From the NCBI RefSeq assembly GCF_013266735.1, contig NZ_JABSNU010000015.1, forward strand, positions 1-64,000: a stretch of DNA of 64,000 nucleotides. Direction: 5' to 3'. The DNA comes from Pedobacter foliorum. GTDB lineage: Bacteria; Bacteroidota; Bacteroidia; Sphingobacteriales; Sphingobacteriaceae. Under the pieces are notes generated by a model. That model saw only the letters and a program-made list of their open reading frames with translations, was not told where the DNA came from and ran no database searches. Position 1 is the first letter of the stretch; every line of letters begins with the position of its first letter. Below are positions 35,367 through 44,864 of the stretch, one piece after another. The translations under genes were made by a program, and so were the position numbers.

Positions 35367-36713
35367 ATGAAAATTCATAAACTACTCGTAATGCTTCTTA
35401 TCGGTTTACCTGTCTTGCTGCCCAAAGAATTGACGGCGCAAACGGGAAACAATGATAAACAGCTCAGCAATGCTACACTTCAGGAAGTGATAGATTATGC
35501 GCTAAATAACAGACCCGGAGTGAAGCAATCTCTAATCGATGAGGAGATTGGTGAACGCGATATCAAGTCTGCGCTTTCTGGATGGTTCCCGCAAATTAGT
35601 GCAAATGCAAATTATAACAATAACCTTAAGCAACAGGTTAATGCACTTACTACAAATGGCGAAACCAGCTATATTACTTTTGGTACAAAACAAACCTCTG
35701 CGGTTACTTTACAAGCTGATCAGCAATTTCTAAATGCTGGTCTTATCCAGGCATCAAAGGCTTCTAAATACTATAGACAACAGTACAAACAGAGTACAGA
35801 AAATACTAAAATCAATACAGTTGTTGATGTTAGTAAAGCCTATTTCGACATCCTTACCAGCGGAGAGCAGTTAAACATTATCAACGAAAACATCGCCCGG
35901 TTAGAAAAACAAGCAAAAGATGCCTCTGCTCAGTACGAACAGGGTTTGGTAGACAAAACAGATTTTCAACGTGCGCAGATTAGTTTAAGCAACTCTAAAG
36001 CAGACAAAAAGAGAACTGAAGAGCTACTTAAATATAAATATGCCTACCTGAAAGAAATCATTGGCTACAGTACAGATAAAGACTTTAGCCTTAACTTAAA
36101 ATCTGACAGCATGGAGCAAGGTATTGTTTTAGATACTAACGCTAAACAGGCTTATGAGAACAGAGTGGAATATCGCCTTCTACAAACCCAAAAGCAATTA
36201 CAACATTTAAATACCAGTTATAACAAATGGAGCTATTTGCCATCTATTTCGGGTTTTATAAATTATAGTTCAAATTACTTAAATAATGATTTCAGCAACC
36301 TTTATGACAAGTCGTTTCCAAGTTCTGTGTTTGGCTTAAAGCTAAGTGTTCCAATTTTTCAGGGAACAAAAAGAATCCAGGAGCTCAGAAAATCTCAATT
36401 ACAGGAAAAGAGAATTGACCTCGACTTATTAAACACAAAAAGTCGCATCAATACACAGTATGAACAGGCGATGGCTACTTATAAGGCAAATCTGAACGAC
36501 TGGAAAACAGCAAAATCTAATGTCGATATCTCCAGACAGGTGTACAATACAATTAAACTTCAATACGATGAAGGCATTAAAACCTACCTGGATCTGATGA
36601 CCTCAGAAACAGATTTGCGCACTGCCCAACTCAATTATTTAAACTCATTATATAGCCTGCTTTCTTCTAAACTAGACGTACAACAAGCATTAGGAACTAT
36701 CATCGTAAATTAA
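35367..36713 (+). CDS. TolC-family outer-membrane efflux protein
   Basis: A 448-residue outer-membrane channel subunit with a signal peptide (about 1-24, ending TAQT). Two OEP repeats contain long coiled-coil helices: YALNNRPGVKQSLIDEEIG, GEQLNIINENIARLEKQ, YEQGLVDKTDFQRAQISLS and later RINTQYEQAMATYKANLND and YDEGIKTYLDLMTSETDLR. It trimerises into the exit duct for the RND pump encoded two genes downstream. It is 11 bp upstream of the adaptor gene. Confidence 0.93.
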   Translation: MKIHKLLVMLLIGLPVLLPKELTAQTGNNDKQLSNATLQEVIDYALNNRPGVKQSLIDEEIGERDIKSALSGWFPQISANANYNNNLKQQVNALTTNGETSYITFGTKQTSAVTLQADQQFLNAGLIQASKASKYYRQQYKQSTENTKINTVVDVSKAYFDILTSGEQLNIINENIARLEKQAKDASAQYEQGLVDKTDFQRAQISLSNSKADKKRTEELLKYKYAYLKEIIGYSTDKDFSLNLKSDSMEQGIVLDTNAKQAYENRVEYRLLQTQKQLQHLNTSYNKWSYLPSISGFINYSSNYLNNDFSNLYDKSFPSSVFGLKLSVPIFQGTKRIQELRKSQLQEKRIDLDLLNTKSRINTQYEQAMATYKANLNDWKTAKSNVDISRQVYNTIKLQYDEGIKTYLDLMTSETDLRTAQLNYLNSLYSLLSSKLDVQQALGTIIVN

Positions 36714-36724
36714 TAAGAACTCAA

Positions 36725-37891
36725 ATGAATACTACAAACTACATAAAACTCGGCTTCGTAATACTTGGAACTGTTACATTAGCCTCTTGTGGTGGCAATA
36801 AAAATGCTGGTATGCAGCAAGGCCCACCTCCCCCAACACAGGTAACTAAAGCAACTGTAACCGATCAGGAAGTAATCACTACAGATTCTTACCCTGGAGT
36901 GGTAGTGGCTTTAAACGAAGTTGAACTACGTCCGCAGGTAGGTGGTTATATCACCGCAATCTATATAAAGGATGGACAGAAAGTAACTAAAGGACAAAAG
37001 CTTTATGAAATTGACCGCACAAAATACCTTGCGGCACACACTTCTGCCCAAGCAAACGTTGCAGTGGCAAAAGCTAACCGCGATAAAGCAAAAAAAGATG
37101 CAGACCGTTATACACGACTTGCAGAACAAGATGCTGTTGCCAAGCAACGTGTTGATTACGCTTTAACTGATCTGGCAAATGCCGAATCACAGGTAGCCGC
37201 AGCACAGGCGCAGTTATCATCAGCTGCCAACGATTTACAACGCTCAATCATTGTATCACCCTTAACAGGAACTATAGGCATCTCTCAGGTTAAATTGGGT
37301 GCTCTAGCATCCCCAGGTACAACTTTGTTAAATACAGTTTCGAGTAACAATCCAATAGCTGTAGACATTGCTGTGAACCAATCAGAAATCCCTCGTTTTA
37401 TGCGTTTACAAAAAGATGCAAAAGCAGAAAAAGATTCTCTGTTCAACGTTCAATTACAAGATGGCAGCATTTATAATGGTCAAGGTCATATTACCGCTAT
37501 AGATCGCGCTGTTGATCCTCAAACAGGAACTATCAAAGTAAGAATCAGCTATCCAAATTCTGAAGGAAGATTGCTTGCAGGTATGACTGTTAATTTAAAA
37601 GCATTAAACAAATCATCGGAACATCAACTGGTAATTCCATACAAAGCTGTTACGGAGCAACTGGGTGAGTTTAACGTATTTGTAATTGGCGACAGTAGTA
37701 AAGCTGAACCACGCATCATTAAACTAGGTAAACAGTTTGATAAAAGTGTAGTAGTAAAAAGCGGACTAAAGCAAGGGGAAGTAATTGTGGTTGATGGTGT
37801 ACAAAATGTAAAACCAGGTGCTGTAGTAACAGACGCTCCGGCTGATGCAGCCCCAGGAGCACAACCAGCAGCAGGCGCAGTTAAAAAATAG
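36725..37891 (+). CDS. RND efflux periplasmic adaptor lipoprotein
   Basis: A 388-residue membrane-fusion protein. The lipobox TLASC gives lipidated Cys22. The biotinyl-lipoyl-like half motifs (VELRPQVGGYITAIYIKDG and IIVSPLTGTIGIS) flank a helical hairpin (about 95-165), followed by beta-barrel and membrane-proximal domains (about 200-365). It links the inner-membrane pump to the TolC channel. Its C-terminal end is Ala/Pro-rich. It ends 19 bp before the pump start. Confidence 0.94.
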   Translation: MNTTNYIKLGFVILGTVTLASCGGNKNAGMQQGPPPPTQVTKATVTDQEVITTDSYPGVVVALNEVELRPQVGGYITAIYIKDGQKVTKGQKLYEIDRTKYLAAHTSAQANVAVAKANRDKAKKDADRYTRLAEQDAVAKQRVDYALTDLANAESQVAAAQAQLSSAANDLQRSIIVSPLTGTIGISQVKLGALASPGTTLLNTVSSNNPIAVDIAVNQSEIPRFMRLQKDAKAEKDSLFNVQLQDGSIYNGQGHITAIDRAVDPQTGTIKVRISYPNSEGRLLAGMTVNLKALNKSSEHQLVIPYKAVTEQLGEFNVFVIGDSSKAEPRIIKLGKQFDKSVVVKSGLKQGEVIVVDGVQNVKPGAVVTDAPADAAPGAQPAAGAVKK

Positions 37892-37910
37892 ACTTAAAGA
37901 ATTTAGAGAT

Positions 37911-40900
37911 ATGATATCAGAAGTATTCATAAGGCGCCCCATCACGTCTATCGTGATTTCCCTTTTAATTGTTCTGATTGGTACCATTGTGATTACCACA
38001 TTACCGATCAGTCAATACCCAAATATAGCCCCTCCAACAGTTACCGTAAGTGGGGCTTATACAGGTGCTGATGCACAAACTGTAGAGCAAACTGTAACTA
38101 CACCAATAGAAAGCCAAATCAATGGTACACCGGGCATGAAATACCTGTCATCAAACAGTACTTCGGATGGTCGTTCATCGATAACCGTTACTTTTGATGT
38201 AGGTACAAACATTGATATTGCTGCCCTCGATGTTCAAAACAGGGTAGGTATTGCAGAGCCATCTTTACCCGAAGCTGTAACACGTTTGGGTGTAACCACT
38301 AAAAAAGCCAACAACGATATTTTGATGGTGCTTGGACTTTACTCACCAAATGGCACATACGATCAGAAATTCCTTTCGAACTATGTAAACTTATATGTAA
38401 AAGATGCTTTACTAAGGATTAAAGGGGTTGGAGATGTGCAAACATTTGGTCAGCCATTTAGTATGCGTATCTGGTTAGATGCAAGTAAACTGGCAAGGCT
38501 AAACTTAACTCCGGCAGATGTTTCGGCGGCAATTGCAGAACAGAACTCAAGAATACCGGGTGGTACAGTAGGTGGCCCTCCGCAAAATAGCAATCAAACT
38601 TTCGAATTCTCGGTTATCCTTGATGGCGACCTGAATACTGAAGAGCAGTTCAGAAACATTGTAGTAAAAACCGGAGCCGATGGTTCTGCAGTTTACTTAA
38701 AAGACGTAGCCCGGGTAGAACTTGGAGAGTTTGCTTATTCAACCAATTCAAAGATAAACGGTAAAGTTTCATCTATGATGGCCATCAACCAAACTCCTGG
38801 TGGTAATGCTGTACAAACAGCCGCTGGAATAGATAAAGCTATGGCAGAGTTAAAAAAATCCTTCCCTAAAGACTTGGATTATGTAGTAGCTTACGAAACA
38901 GTATCGGTTGTAAAGGTTTCCATCAACGCCGTTGTTCACACACTTATTGAGGCGCTTATACTGGTAACCTTGGTGGTATTTTTCTTCCTGCAAAGCTGGA
39001 GAGCTACCCTAATCCCAGTCCTTGCAATTCCGGTTTCTATCATAGGTACATTCATCTTCTTTACCCTGTTTGGTTTCTCTATCAACGTACTTACCATGTT
39101 TGGTTTTGTACTGGCCATTGGTATTGTGGTGGATGATGCGATTGTGGTAGTAGAGGCTGTGCAGCATTACATGGATCACGATGGGCTTTCGGCACCTGAT
39201 GCAACACGCAGAGCAATGAAAGACATTACTGCTCCCGTTATTGCCATCGCCCTAATACTTGCAGCTGTGTTTATTCCGGTAGGTTTTATCCCCGGTATGG
39301 TTGGGCTCTTGTATCAACAATTTGCCATTACTATTGCCGTTTCAGTATTAATCTCGGCGTTTATTGCCTTATCGCTAACACCGGCTTTATGTTCATTGTT
39401 GCTTACTCCAATGAACCTAAACAAAGATTCAAAAGGATTAAACAGATTCTTCTATAAATTTAACACCTGGTTTGCCAAAGTAACCAGCACATACTCAAAC
39501 GGGGTAAAATGGTGTTTAAAAAAATCACCTTTAATGGTGATTATTCTAATCTGTCTTTATCTAGGAACCGTTGGCTTATTTGCTAAGAAACCATCAGGTT
39601 TTATACCTAATGAAGATGCCGGAGTATTCTTGATGGGGGTTACTTTACCCGAAGGAGCTTCTGCTGTGCGTACTGATGCATTAGTGAAAAAAATCACAGA
39701 AACTATTCTGAAAAAATATCCAGAAGTAAAAAATGTGACTTCAATTGGTGGTATTAACATCCTGAACAGATCATTCAAATCTAACGCTGCAACATTCTTT
39801 GTGCAGTTAAAAGATTGGGGCGAAAGACCAGGTGATGTTTCTACAACGATTGCCAATATATCTCAAGAATTTAGAGGCGATAAAGAAGGAAGCGTTATTG
39901 TAGTTGCTCCACCTCCCATCCCGGGATTGGGCATTAGCGGTGGTTTCTCCCTACAGATTCAGGAAAAACAAACCGGCGACATAAAAGTATTTGAGGCAAA
40001 CGTAGGGAAGTTCCTTATGGCAGCTAACCAACGACCTGAAATTGCAATGGCTTATACCCTATTTAACGCCAGAACTCCAAACTATCAAGTCCATGTTGAT
40101 CGTGATCAGGCTAAAAAAATGGGAGTTTCAATAGGCAATGTTTACAGCACCATTTCTGCATATCTTGGAAGTAGTTATGTAAACGACTTTACCAAATACG
40201 GAAGAAACTTCCGTGTAGTAACGCAGGCCGACACCAATTTTAGAAAAGGTATTGAGAGTCTGAACAATCTATACGTTAAAAACTCATCAGGCGCGTCAGT
40301 GCCCTTAAGTTCAATAGTTAGTTATGATGTAGTAGAAAAAGCATCTATCATTAATCACTATAACCTATTCCGATCTATCGAGGTAACAGGCGCCGCAAAA
40401 CCGGGCTATAGTTCTGGCGATGCCCTTAAAGCGATGGAAGAAGTGGCAGCACAAACCTTACCGGCAAATTATTCTTATAATTTCTCCGGCTTAAGTTTGG
40501 AAGAAAAAGAAGCAGGTAACAGTACCACATTAATCTTTGCATTAATTATCATCTTTGTGTTCCTATTATTGGCATCATTATATGAAAGTTGGTCTGTTCC
40601 ATTCTCAATCCTTTTGGCAGTGCCACTTGGTTTGTTTGGAGCGATTCTGGCACTTACATTCTTGCCAAAACTTGATAATAACATTTACGCTCAGGTAGGT
40701 TTAATTACACTGATTGGTCTTTCTGCAAAAAACGCGATTCTGATTGTCGAGTTTGCAAAAGAACGTGTGGATTGGGGCATGGAGCTGATTGCAGCAACTA
40801 TTGAGGCGGTAAAACTTCGTTTACGTCCGATTATCATGACATCGCTGGCCTTCATACTTGGTGTTATACCATTAATTATTTCTCATGGTGCCGGTGCTGT

Positions 40901-41084
40901 TTCGAGGAAAACAATCGGCTGGACAGTTGCGGCAGGTATGCTTTCGGCAACAATCCTGGCCATTTTTATTGTTCCGGTGCTATTTGTATTGATTACCAAA
41001 TTAGCTTATGGTAAAAAGAAACTTGCCGAATTGGAGGCTTCTTACAAACCAGAAGAGCATAAAGATACTTTACATGCTGATTAA
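37911..41084 (+). CDS. RND-family (HAE1/AcrB-type) efflux pump
   Basis: A 1057-residue inner-membrane proton antiporter. The start at 37911 (MISEVFIRRPITS) places the first transmembrane helix as in AcrB; an earlier in-frame ATG at 37845 would lie inside the adaptor gene. Twelve transmembrane helices and two large periplasmic loops are present. Proton-relay aspartates lie in GIVVDDAIVVVEAV (TM4). The family motif PNIAPPTVTVSGAYTGADA follows TM1. It exports hydrophobic or amphiphilic drugs; the specificity is not readable from the sequence. Confidence 0.95.
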   Translation: MISEVFIRRPITSIVISLLIVLIGTIVITTLPISQYPNIAPPTVTVSGAYTGADAQTVEQTVTTPIESQINGTPGMKYLSSNSTSDGRSSITVTFDVGTNIDIAALDVQNRVGIAEPSLPEAVTRLGVTTKKANNDILMVLGLYSPNGTYDQKFLSNYVNLYVKDALLRIKGVGDVQTFGQPFSMRIWLDASKLARLNLTPADVSAAIAEQNSRIPGGTVGGPPQNSNQTFEFSVILDGDLNTEEQFRNIVVKTGADGSAVYLKDVARVELGEFAYSTNSKINGKVSSMMAINQTPGGNAVQTAAGIDKAMAELKKSFPKDLDYVVAYETVSVVKVSINAVVHTLIEALILVTLVVFFFLQSWRATLIPVLAIPVSIIGTFIFFTLFGFSINVLTMFGFVLAIGIVVDDAIVVVEAVQHYMDHDGLSAPDATRRAMKDITAPVIAIALILAAVFIPVGFIPGMVGLLYQQFAITIAVSVLISAFIALSLTPALCSLLLTPMNLNKDSKGLNRFFYKFNTWFAKVTSTYSNGVKWCLKKSPLMVIILICLYLGTVGLFAKKPSGFIPNEDAGVFLMGVTLPEGASAVRTDALVKKITETILKKYPEVKNVTSIGGINILNRSFKSNAATFFVQLKDWGERPGDVSTTIANISQEFRGDKEGSVIVVAPPPIPGLGISGGFSLQIQEKQTGDIKVFEANVGKFLMAANQRPEIAMAYTLFNARTPNYQVHVDRDQAKKMGVSIGNVYSTISAYLGSSYVNDFTKYGRNFRVVTQADTNFRKGIESLNNLYVKNSSGASVPLSSIVSYDVVEKASIINHYNLFRSIEVTGAAKPGYSSGDALKAMEEVAAQTLPANYSYNFSGLSLEEKEAGNSTTLIFALIIIFVFLLLASLYESWSVPFSILLAVPLGLFGAILALTFLPKLDNNIYAQVGLITLIGLSAKNAILIVEFAKERVDWGMELIAATIEAVKLRLRPIIMTSLAFILGVIPLIISHGAGAVSRKTIGWTVAAGMLSATILAIFIVPVLFVLITKLAYGKKKLAELEASYKPEEHKDTLHAD

Positions 41085-41111
41085 GCGGTAAAGACTAAGG
41101 TTTAAACGCAG

Positions 41112-41142
41112 AAAGAGCTGACCCAACGGTCGGCTTTTTCTG
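41112..41142 (+). terminator. Intrinsic terminator of the RND operon
   Basis: The stem AGCTGACC/GGTCGGCT (one G-T pair) with a short CAAC loop, followed by TTTTTC, lies 28 bp after the pump stop. It is a typical rho-independent terminator. Confidence 0.75.
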
Positions 41143-41210
41143 TATTTAAGCAATTTATTTTATTACATTACCTACCTGTTTTATCAGTAGCCTAGTGGTG
41201 TAGTTTTATT

Positions 41211-42533
41211 ATGCGAAAATCAACTCTTTTAAAAACCCTATTTAGCATTGCAAGCCTCACGTTTGCATCATTGCAATATGCATCTGCCCAGCAAAAGCCC
41301 AACATCATATTTGTATTAACAGACGATATGGGCTATGCCGATTTAGGCTGTTATGGCAATCCGGTTATTGAAACTCCTTTTTTGGATCAGATGGCTGCCA
41401 AAGGGGTTAAAGCAACTAATTTTGCATTGGCTTCTCCAACTTGTTCTCCATCACGCGCAGCATTCTTAACAGGTCGCTACCCTACCCGTTATAACATTCC
41501 CGCACCTTTGTCGCCGGGCGATAAGCAGGGCTTGCCTGCATCTGAACTTACACTGGCAGAAATATTAAAAACAGGTGGCTACAAAACAAACATGATTGGC
41601 AAATGGCACCTGGGCGATCAAAAAGCCAACTTGCCAATGGAACAGGGGTTTGACAACTATTACGGGTTATTATACAGTCACGATTACCGCAGCCCTTACG
41701 TAAAAACTGATACAACTATTAAATTATATCGGAACTATAAACCCGAAATTTACCAACCAGCCGATAGCTCTCTGACCTTATTATACAACAATGAAGCAGT
41801 AAAGTATATCAAAAAACAAAAAAAGGGAGCTCCTTTCTTTTTATACCTCGCTTACAACATGCCTCATTTGCCAGTGTACTTTGCTGCCCACAAAAAGAAC
41901 AGCGATTTAAAACATGGCGGTGAACTTGGTTATGTTATTAATGAGATGGACAGAGGTTTAAATCAAATTTGGAAAACTTTAGAGCAACAAGGTCTAGCGG
42001 AAAACACCATCTTCATTTTTACCAGCGATAACGGCCCATGGACTAATTATCCGGAAAGGATGGCTGGCGATGGCAAAACCCGACAGAATCATGCCGGATT
42101 TGCCGGAGTATTTCGTGGTAGTAAAGCAACTACTTACGAAGGTGGCACAAGGGTTCCGTTTATTTTATATTGGAAAGGGCATACACAAGCACAGGTTCAG
42201 AAACAAGTTTTTACCAGTGTTGATTTACTACCTACCCTGGCCGAATGGAGTGGCACTAAACTGCCTGCCAGCCTTAAACTTGATGGAGAATCTGTAGCGA
42301 CTTTATTCACCAAAAAAGATGCTGTGTTTCAGCATCAACCGATTTACTATGTGCATTATGGCGTTCCGGAAGTAGCCCGTGTTGGAGATTGGAAGCTTAG
42401 AAGAACCAAAGAAAGCGGTATAGAACTATTCAATCTGGCAGAAGATCCTGCCGAAAGGGTAAATCTAAATGATGATTATCCTGAAGAAGCTAAAAAACTA
42501 TTGAAAATACTAGACAACTATCCTAACAAGTAA
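41211..42533 (+). CDS. Exported type I sulfatase (Cys-type)
   Basis: A 440-residue sulfatase with a signal peptide (about 1-26, ASAQ). The active-site signature CSPSRAAFLTGR starts at Cys78, the residue converted to formylglycine. Metal-binding Asp residues lie in VLTDDMGYADLG and FTSDNGPW. Other family landmarks are GKWHLGD and YEGGTRVPFILYWKG. It removes sulfate from a sulfated sugar or arylsulfate in the periplasm. No sulfatase-maturing enzyme is encoded in the window. It is a single gene after the RND operon terminator. Confidence 0.94.
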   Translation: MRKSTLLKTLFSIASLTFASLQYASAQQKPNIIFVLTDDMGYADLGCYGNPVIETPFLDQMAAKGVKATNFALASPTCSPSRAAFLTGRYPTRYNIPAPLSPGDKQGLPASELTLAEILKTGGYKTNMIGKWHLGDQKANLPMEQGFDNYYGLLYSHDYRSPYVKTDTTIKLYRNYKPEIYQPADSSLTLLYNNEAVKYIKKQKKGAPFFLYLAYNMPHLPVYFAAHKKNSDLKHGGELGYVINEMDRGLNQIWKTLEQQGLAENTIFIFTSDNGPWTNYPERMAGDGKTRQNHAGFAGVFRGSKATTYEGGTRVPFILYWKGHTQAQVQKQVFTSVDLLPTLAEWSGTKLPASLKLDGESVATLFTKKDAVFQHQPIYYVHYGVPEVARVGDWKLRRTKESGIELFNLAEDPAERVNLNDDYPEEAKKLLKILDNYPNK

Positions 42534-42556
42534 AAGGTTGTCCAAAAAGGCACGAT

Positions 42557-42640
42557 CGTCATTCTGAATTTATTTCAGAACCTCACAAATGCTATTCAAA
42601 ACCTGCTTAAACGAGATTCTGAAATAAATTCAGAATGACG
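42557..42640. repeat. REP-like palindromic repeat, copy D
   Basis: The outer arms CGTCATTCTGAATTTATTTC and its inverse GAAATAAATTCAGAATGACG differ from copy A by one change that is mirrored in the other arm. The repeat is enclosed by a further inverted pair, TCCAAAAAGG (42541-42550) and CCTTTTTGGA (42667-42676). It lies between convergent genes (stops at 42533 and 42692). Confidence 0.85.
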
Positions 42641-42691
42641 ATGAGCAAAATCAAATAGTTATTAAACCTTTTTGGATACCCTCAATAGTTT

Positions 42692-43531
42692 TTAAAGCGA
42701 ATTTAGCTTCTCGCTAAGTAGTCGGGTTACTTCGTTGAAATAACGTTTACGGCCATAGCCCATTACCCAGCGGATGCCTCCTACTGCATTGGTAATAAAA
42801 ACTTCTTCTGCTTCTTTTAATACTTCAGGGTTTATTTGCGCCTGTATTAACGGGATATCATTGGCTTTAGCAATATTCATTACCACATTTCTCATTACTC
42901 CTGCAATGCAGCCTTCTGATAATGCCGGGGTATAAATTTGTTTATTATAGACAACAAAAACATTTGAGCTGATACTTTCGCACAAAAAACCATTTTGGTT
43001 TAAAATAAAAGCTTCGTCCAGATTGTACTGTTTTTTATATAGTCCTGCCATTACATAAAGTAATGAATTACAGGTTTTAAAATTCGAAAGCTTATCAACA
43101 GACTTTGTCAATTCATCAAAAACATCAACAATTAGTCCCTTTTTATTCAGTTCATAAGTGCTTTCAGTTAATGGCGATGCTTCTAATACATATCCGGATT
43201 TGTTACTGTTTGGGGTGTACAACCCATCGCCTGCGCGATAAACCGACAACCTGAACCTAACGTTATCTTTAAGCTTATTCTTTTTACAAAGTTCAGCCGT
43301 TTTTTGTTTCAGAAAATATTCGTCAAGCAAATTGCCTCCCTCAATTTTAAGAGCTTTCATTCCGGCGCTTAACCTATCTGCATGCAATTCGGCAAATTTA
43401 AGTTTGCCGCTGTTCATTCGCATAGATTCAAACAGGCCGTCTCCATATCTAAAACCGCGATTATCGGCACTTAAAATTGGATGATTTTTTAATATAAATT
43501 CGTCGTTATGTAAAATGTATTCTTGCTGCAT
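42692..43531 (-). CDS. Class IV PLP aminotransferase (PabC/D-amino-acid transaminase-like)
   Basis: A 279-residue fold-type IV PLP enzyme. The N-terminal block is NRGFRYGDGLFESMRMNSG. The cofactor Lys is in NFKTCNSLLYVMAG. The Glu contacting the pyridine nitrogen is in LCESISSNVF. The substrate could be 4-amino-4-deoxychorismate (PabC), branched-chain or D-amino acids. A PabB homologue at 59173 makes a folate role conceivable but the two genes are far apart. The start is 1 bp from the end of the rluD-like gene upstream, so they are co-transcribed. Confidence 0.85.
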   Translation of the reverse strand: MQQEYILHNDEFILKNHPILSADNRGFRYGDGLFESMRMNSGKLKFAELHADRLSAGMKALKIEGGNLLDEYFLKQKTAELCKKNKLKDNVRFRLSVYRAGDGLYTPNSNKSGYVLEASPLTESTYELNKKGLIVDVFDELTKSVDKLSNFKTCNSLLYVMAGLYKKQYNLDEAFILNQNGFLCESISSNVFVVYNKQIYTPALSEGCIAGVMRNVVMNIAKANDIPLIQAQINPEVLKEAEEVFITNAVGGIRWVMGYGRKRYFNEVTRLLSEKLNSL

Positions 43532-44563
43532 TTATTGAGGCTGTACGATATAGTTTCTCCATTTATTTAGGGCTGTATCGAAATCGGTTGGCAAAGGTGC
43601 TTCAAATTCCATATACTTTTTAGTAGTTGGATGAATAAAACCTAAAGTTTGTGCGTGTAATGCCTGACGAGGTAAAATATTGAAACAGTTTTGTACAAAC
43701 TGCTTGTATTTATTAAAAGTAGTTCCTTTCAATATTTTATCGCCACCATAGTTTGCATCATTAAATAATGCATGCCCTATATGTTGCATATGTGCCCTGA
43801 TTTGATGTGTTCTTCCGGTTTCAAGCTGACAACTGATTAGTGTTACATATCCTAAACGCTCTAAAACGCTATAATGTGTTACAGACCACTTGCCTTTTTC
43901 TTCATCGTCGTAAACATCCATCACAATCCTGTTTTTAGCACTGCGACCAATATAGCCCGTAACTGTGCCATCCTGCTCTATATCGCCCCAGGCCAAAGCC
44001 ACATATTTACGGGTAATGCTGTGATCAAAAAATTGTTTGGCAAGCTTGGTCATCGTTATCTCGTTCTTGCTAATCAGTAGCAAACCGGATGTATCTTTAT
44101 CAATACGGTGTACCAAACCCGGTCTACCTTCATTACCCGGCAATTGTGGCAATTGCTCAAAATGGAAAGCAAGGGCGTTTACCAGCGTACCTGTATAATT
44201 GTTATATCCGGGATGTACTACCATACCTGCCGGCTTGTTTACCACTAAAAGATCGTTGTCCTCATAAACAATATCTAAAGGAATATCTTCAGGATAAACT
44301 TCAGTATCTCTAGGTGGATGAGGAAACACAACCGATATTTCATCGGCAGGCTTTACCTTATAACTTGGTTTTATTGTTTTTTGATTAACTAAAACGTTTC
44401 CGGCGTCTATTGCATTTTGGATGCGATTTCGGGAGGCGTTTTCTACCCTGTGCATTAAAAACTTATCAATGCGCAATAAAGACTGTCCTTTATCAACAAC
44501 AATGTTTAAATGTTCGTACAGATCCTGCTCTTCTAATTCTTGCCCGCTATTGTTGTTTTCCAT
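43532..44563 (-). CDS. rluD: RluA-family 23S rRNA pseudouridine synthase (RluD type)
   Basis: A 343-residue RNA-modifying enzyme. An N-terminal S4 RNA-binding domain (about 20-75) shows RIDKFLMHRVENASRNRIQ and the catalytic domain (about 95-320) follows. The active-site Asp lies in GLVHRIDKDTSGLLLIS. Other landmarks are VVNKPAGMVVHPG and ETGRTHQIRAHM. RluD-type enzymes isomerise uridines in helix 69 of 23S rRNA. The S4 domain and length suit RluD better than RluA. The downstream aminotransferase gene is directly adjacent. Confidence 0.9.
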   Translation of the reverse strand: MENNNSGQELEEQDLYEHLNIVVDKGQSLLRIDKFLMHRVENASRNRIQNAIDAGNVLVNQKTIKPSYKVKPADEISVVFPHPPRDTEVYPEDIPLDIVYEDNDLLVVNKPAGMVVHPGYNNYTGTLVNALAFHFEQLPQLPGNEGRPGLVHRIDKDTSGLLLISKNEITMTKLAKQFFDHSITRKYVALAWGDIEQDGTVTGYIGRSAKNRIVMDVYDDEEKGKWSVTHYSVLERLGYVTLISCQLETGRTHQIRAHMQHIGHALFNDANYGGDKILKGTTFNKYKQFVQNCFNILPRQALHAQTLGFIHPTTKKYMEFEAPLPTDFDTALNKWRNYIVQPQ

Positions 44564-44864
44564 TAAAATTGTGTTTTATTTATGTTAATTAATCATTAAA
44601 AGCACATTCAGCATCCTGTTATTATTACGTTTCAGGGTTCCGGCGATTTCGTTCTGCAAAACTAATCTTTAGCTTCAATATATTTAGAAAAGAAATTGGC
44701 CTATTATTTGTTCACTGCTTGATCCGTACCAAATTAATGATGCTTATGAAAAACTTTACTCAAAATTTAAAAGTAATTCTTAACTTTTTTCCTTATTTAA
44801 TTAAAAAGATCTATTTCAAGCATTAATTAGCAATGCTTAAATAAAGGGTATTTATATTTGTACA
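44564..44864. other. Intergenic region between divergent rluD and ACC-deaminase-like genes
   Basis: About 300 bp of AT-rich DNA with no plausible gene. The only structure that I can see is the inverted repeat at 44818-44838 next to the -7 box at 44853. Confidence 0.6.
44818..44860 (+). promoter_or_regulatory. Promoter/operator of the ACC-deaminase-like gene
   Basis: AAGCATT-aattagc-AATGCTT (44818-44838) is a perfect 7-bp inverted repeat that covers the expected upstream promoter region. TATATTTG (44853-44860) matches TAnnTTTG. The ATG at 44865 follows only 4 nt later, so the transcript would be almost or completely leaderless. Confidence 0.45.

Noticed and set aside
37845..37910. Extended start of the RND pump
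   Set aside because: It would overlap the adaptor gene and add a hydrophilic stretch before the first transmembrane helix; the ATG at 37911 fits AcrB-type N-termini.
1932..42640. CRISPR array as explanation for the dispersed palindromes
   Set aside because: The copies are single and kilobases apart, with no regular repeat-spacer pattern or cas genes.
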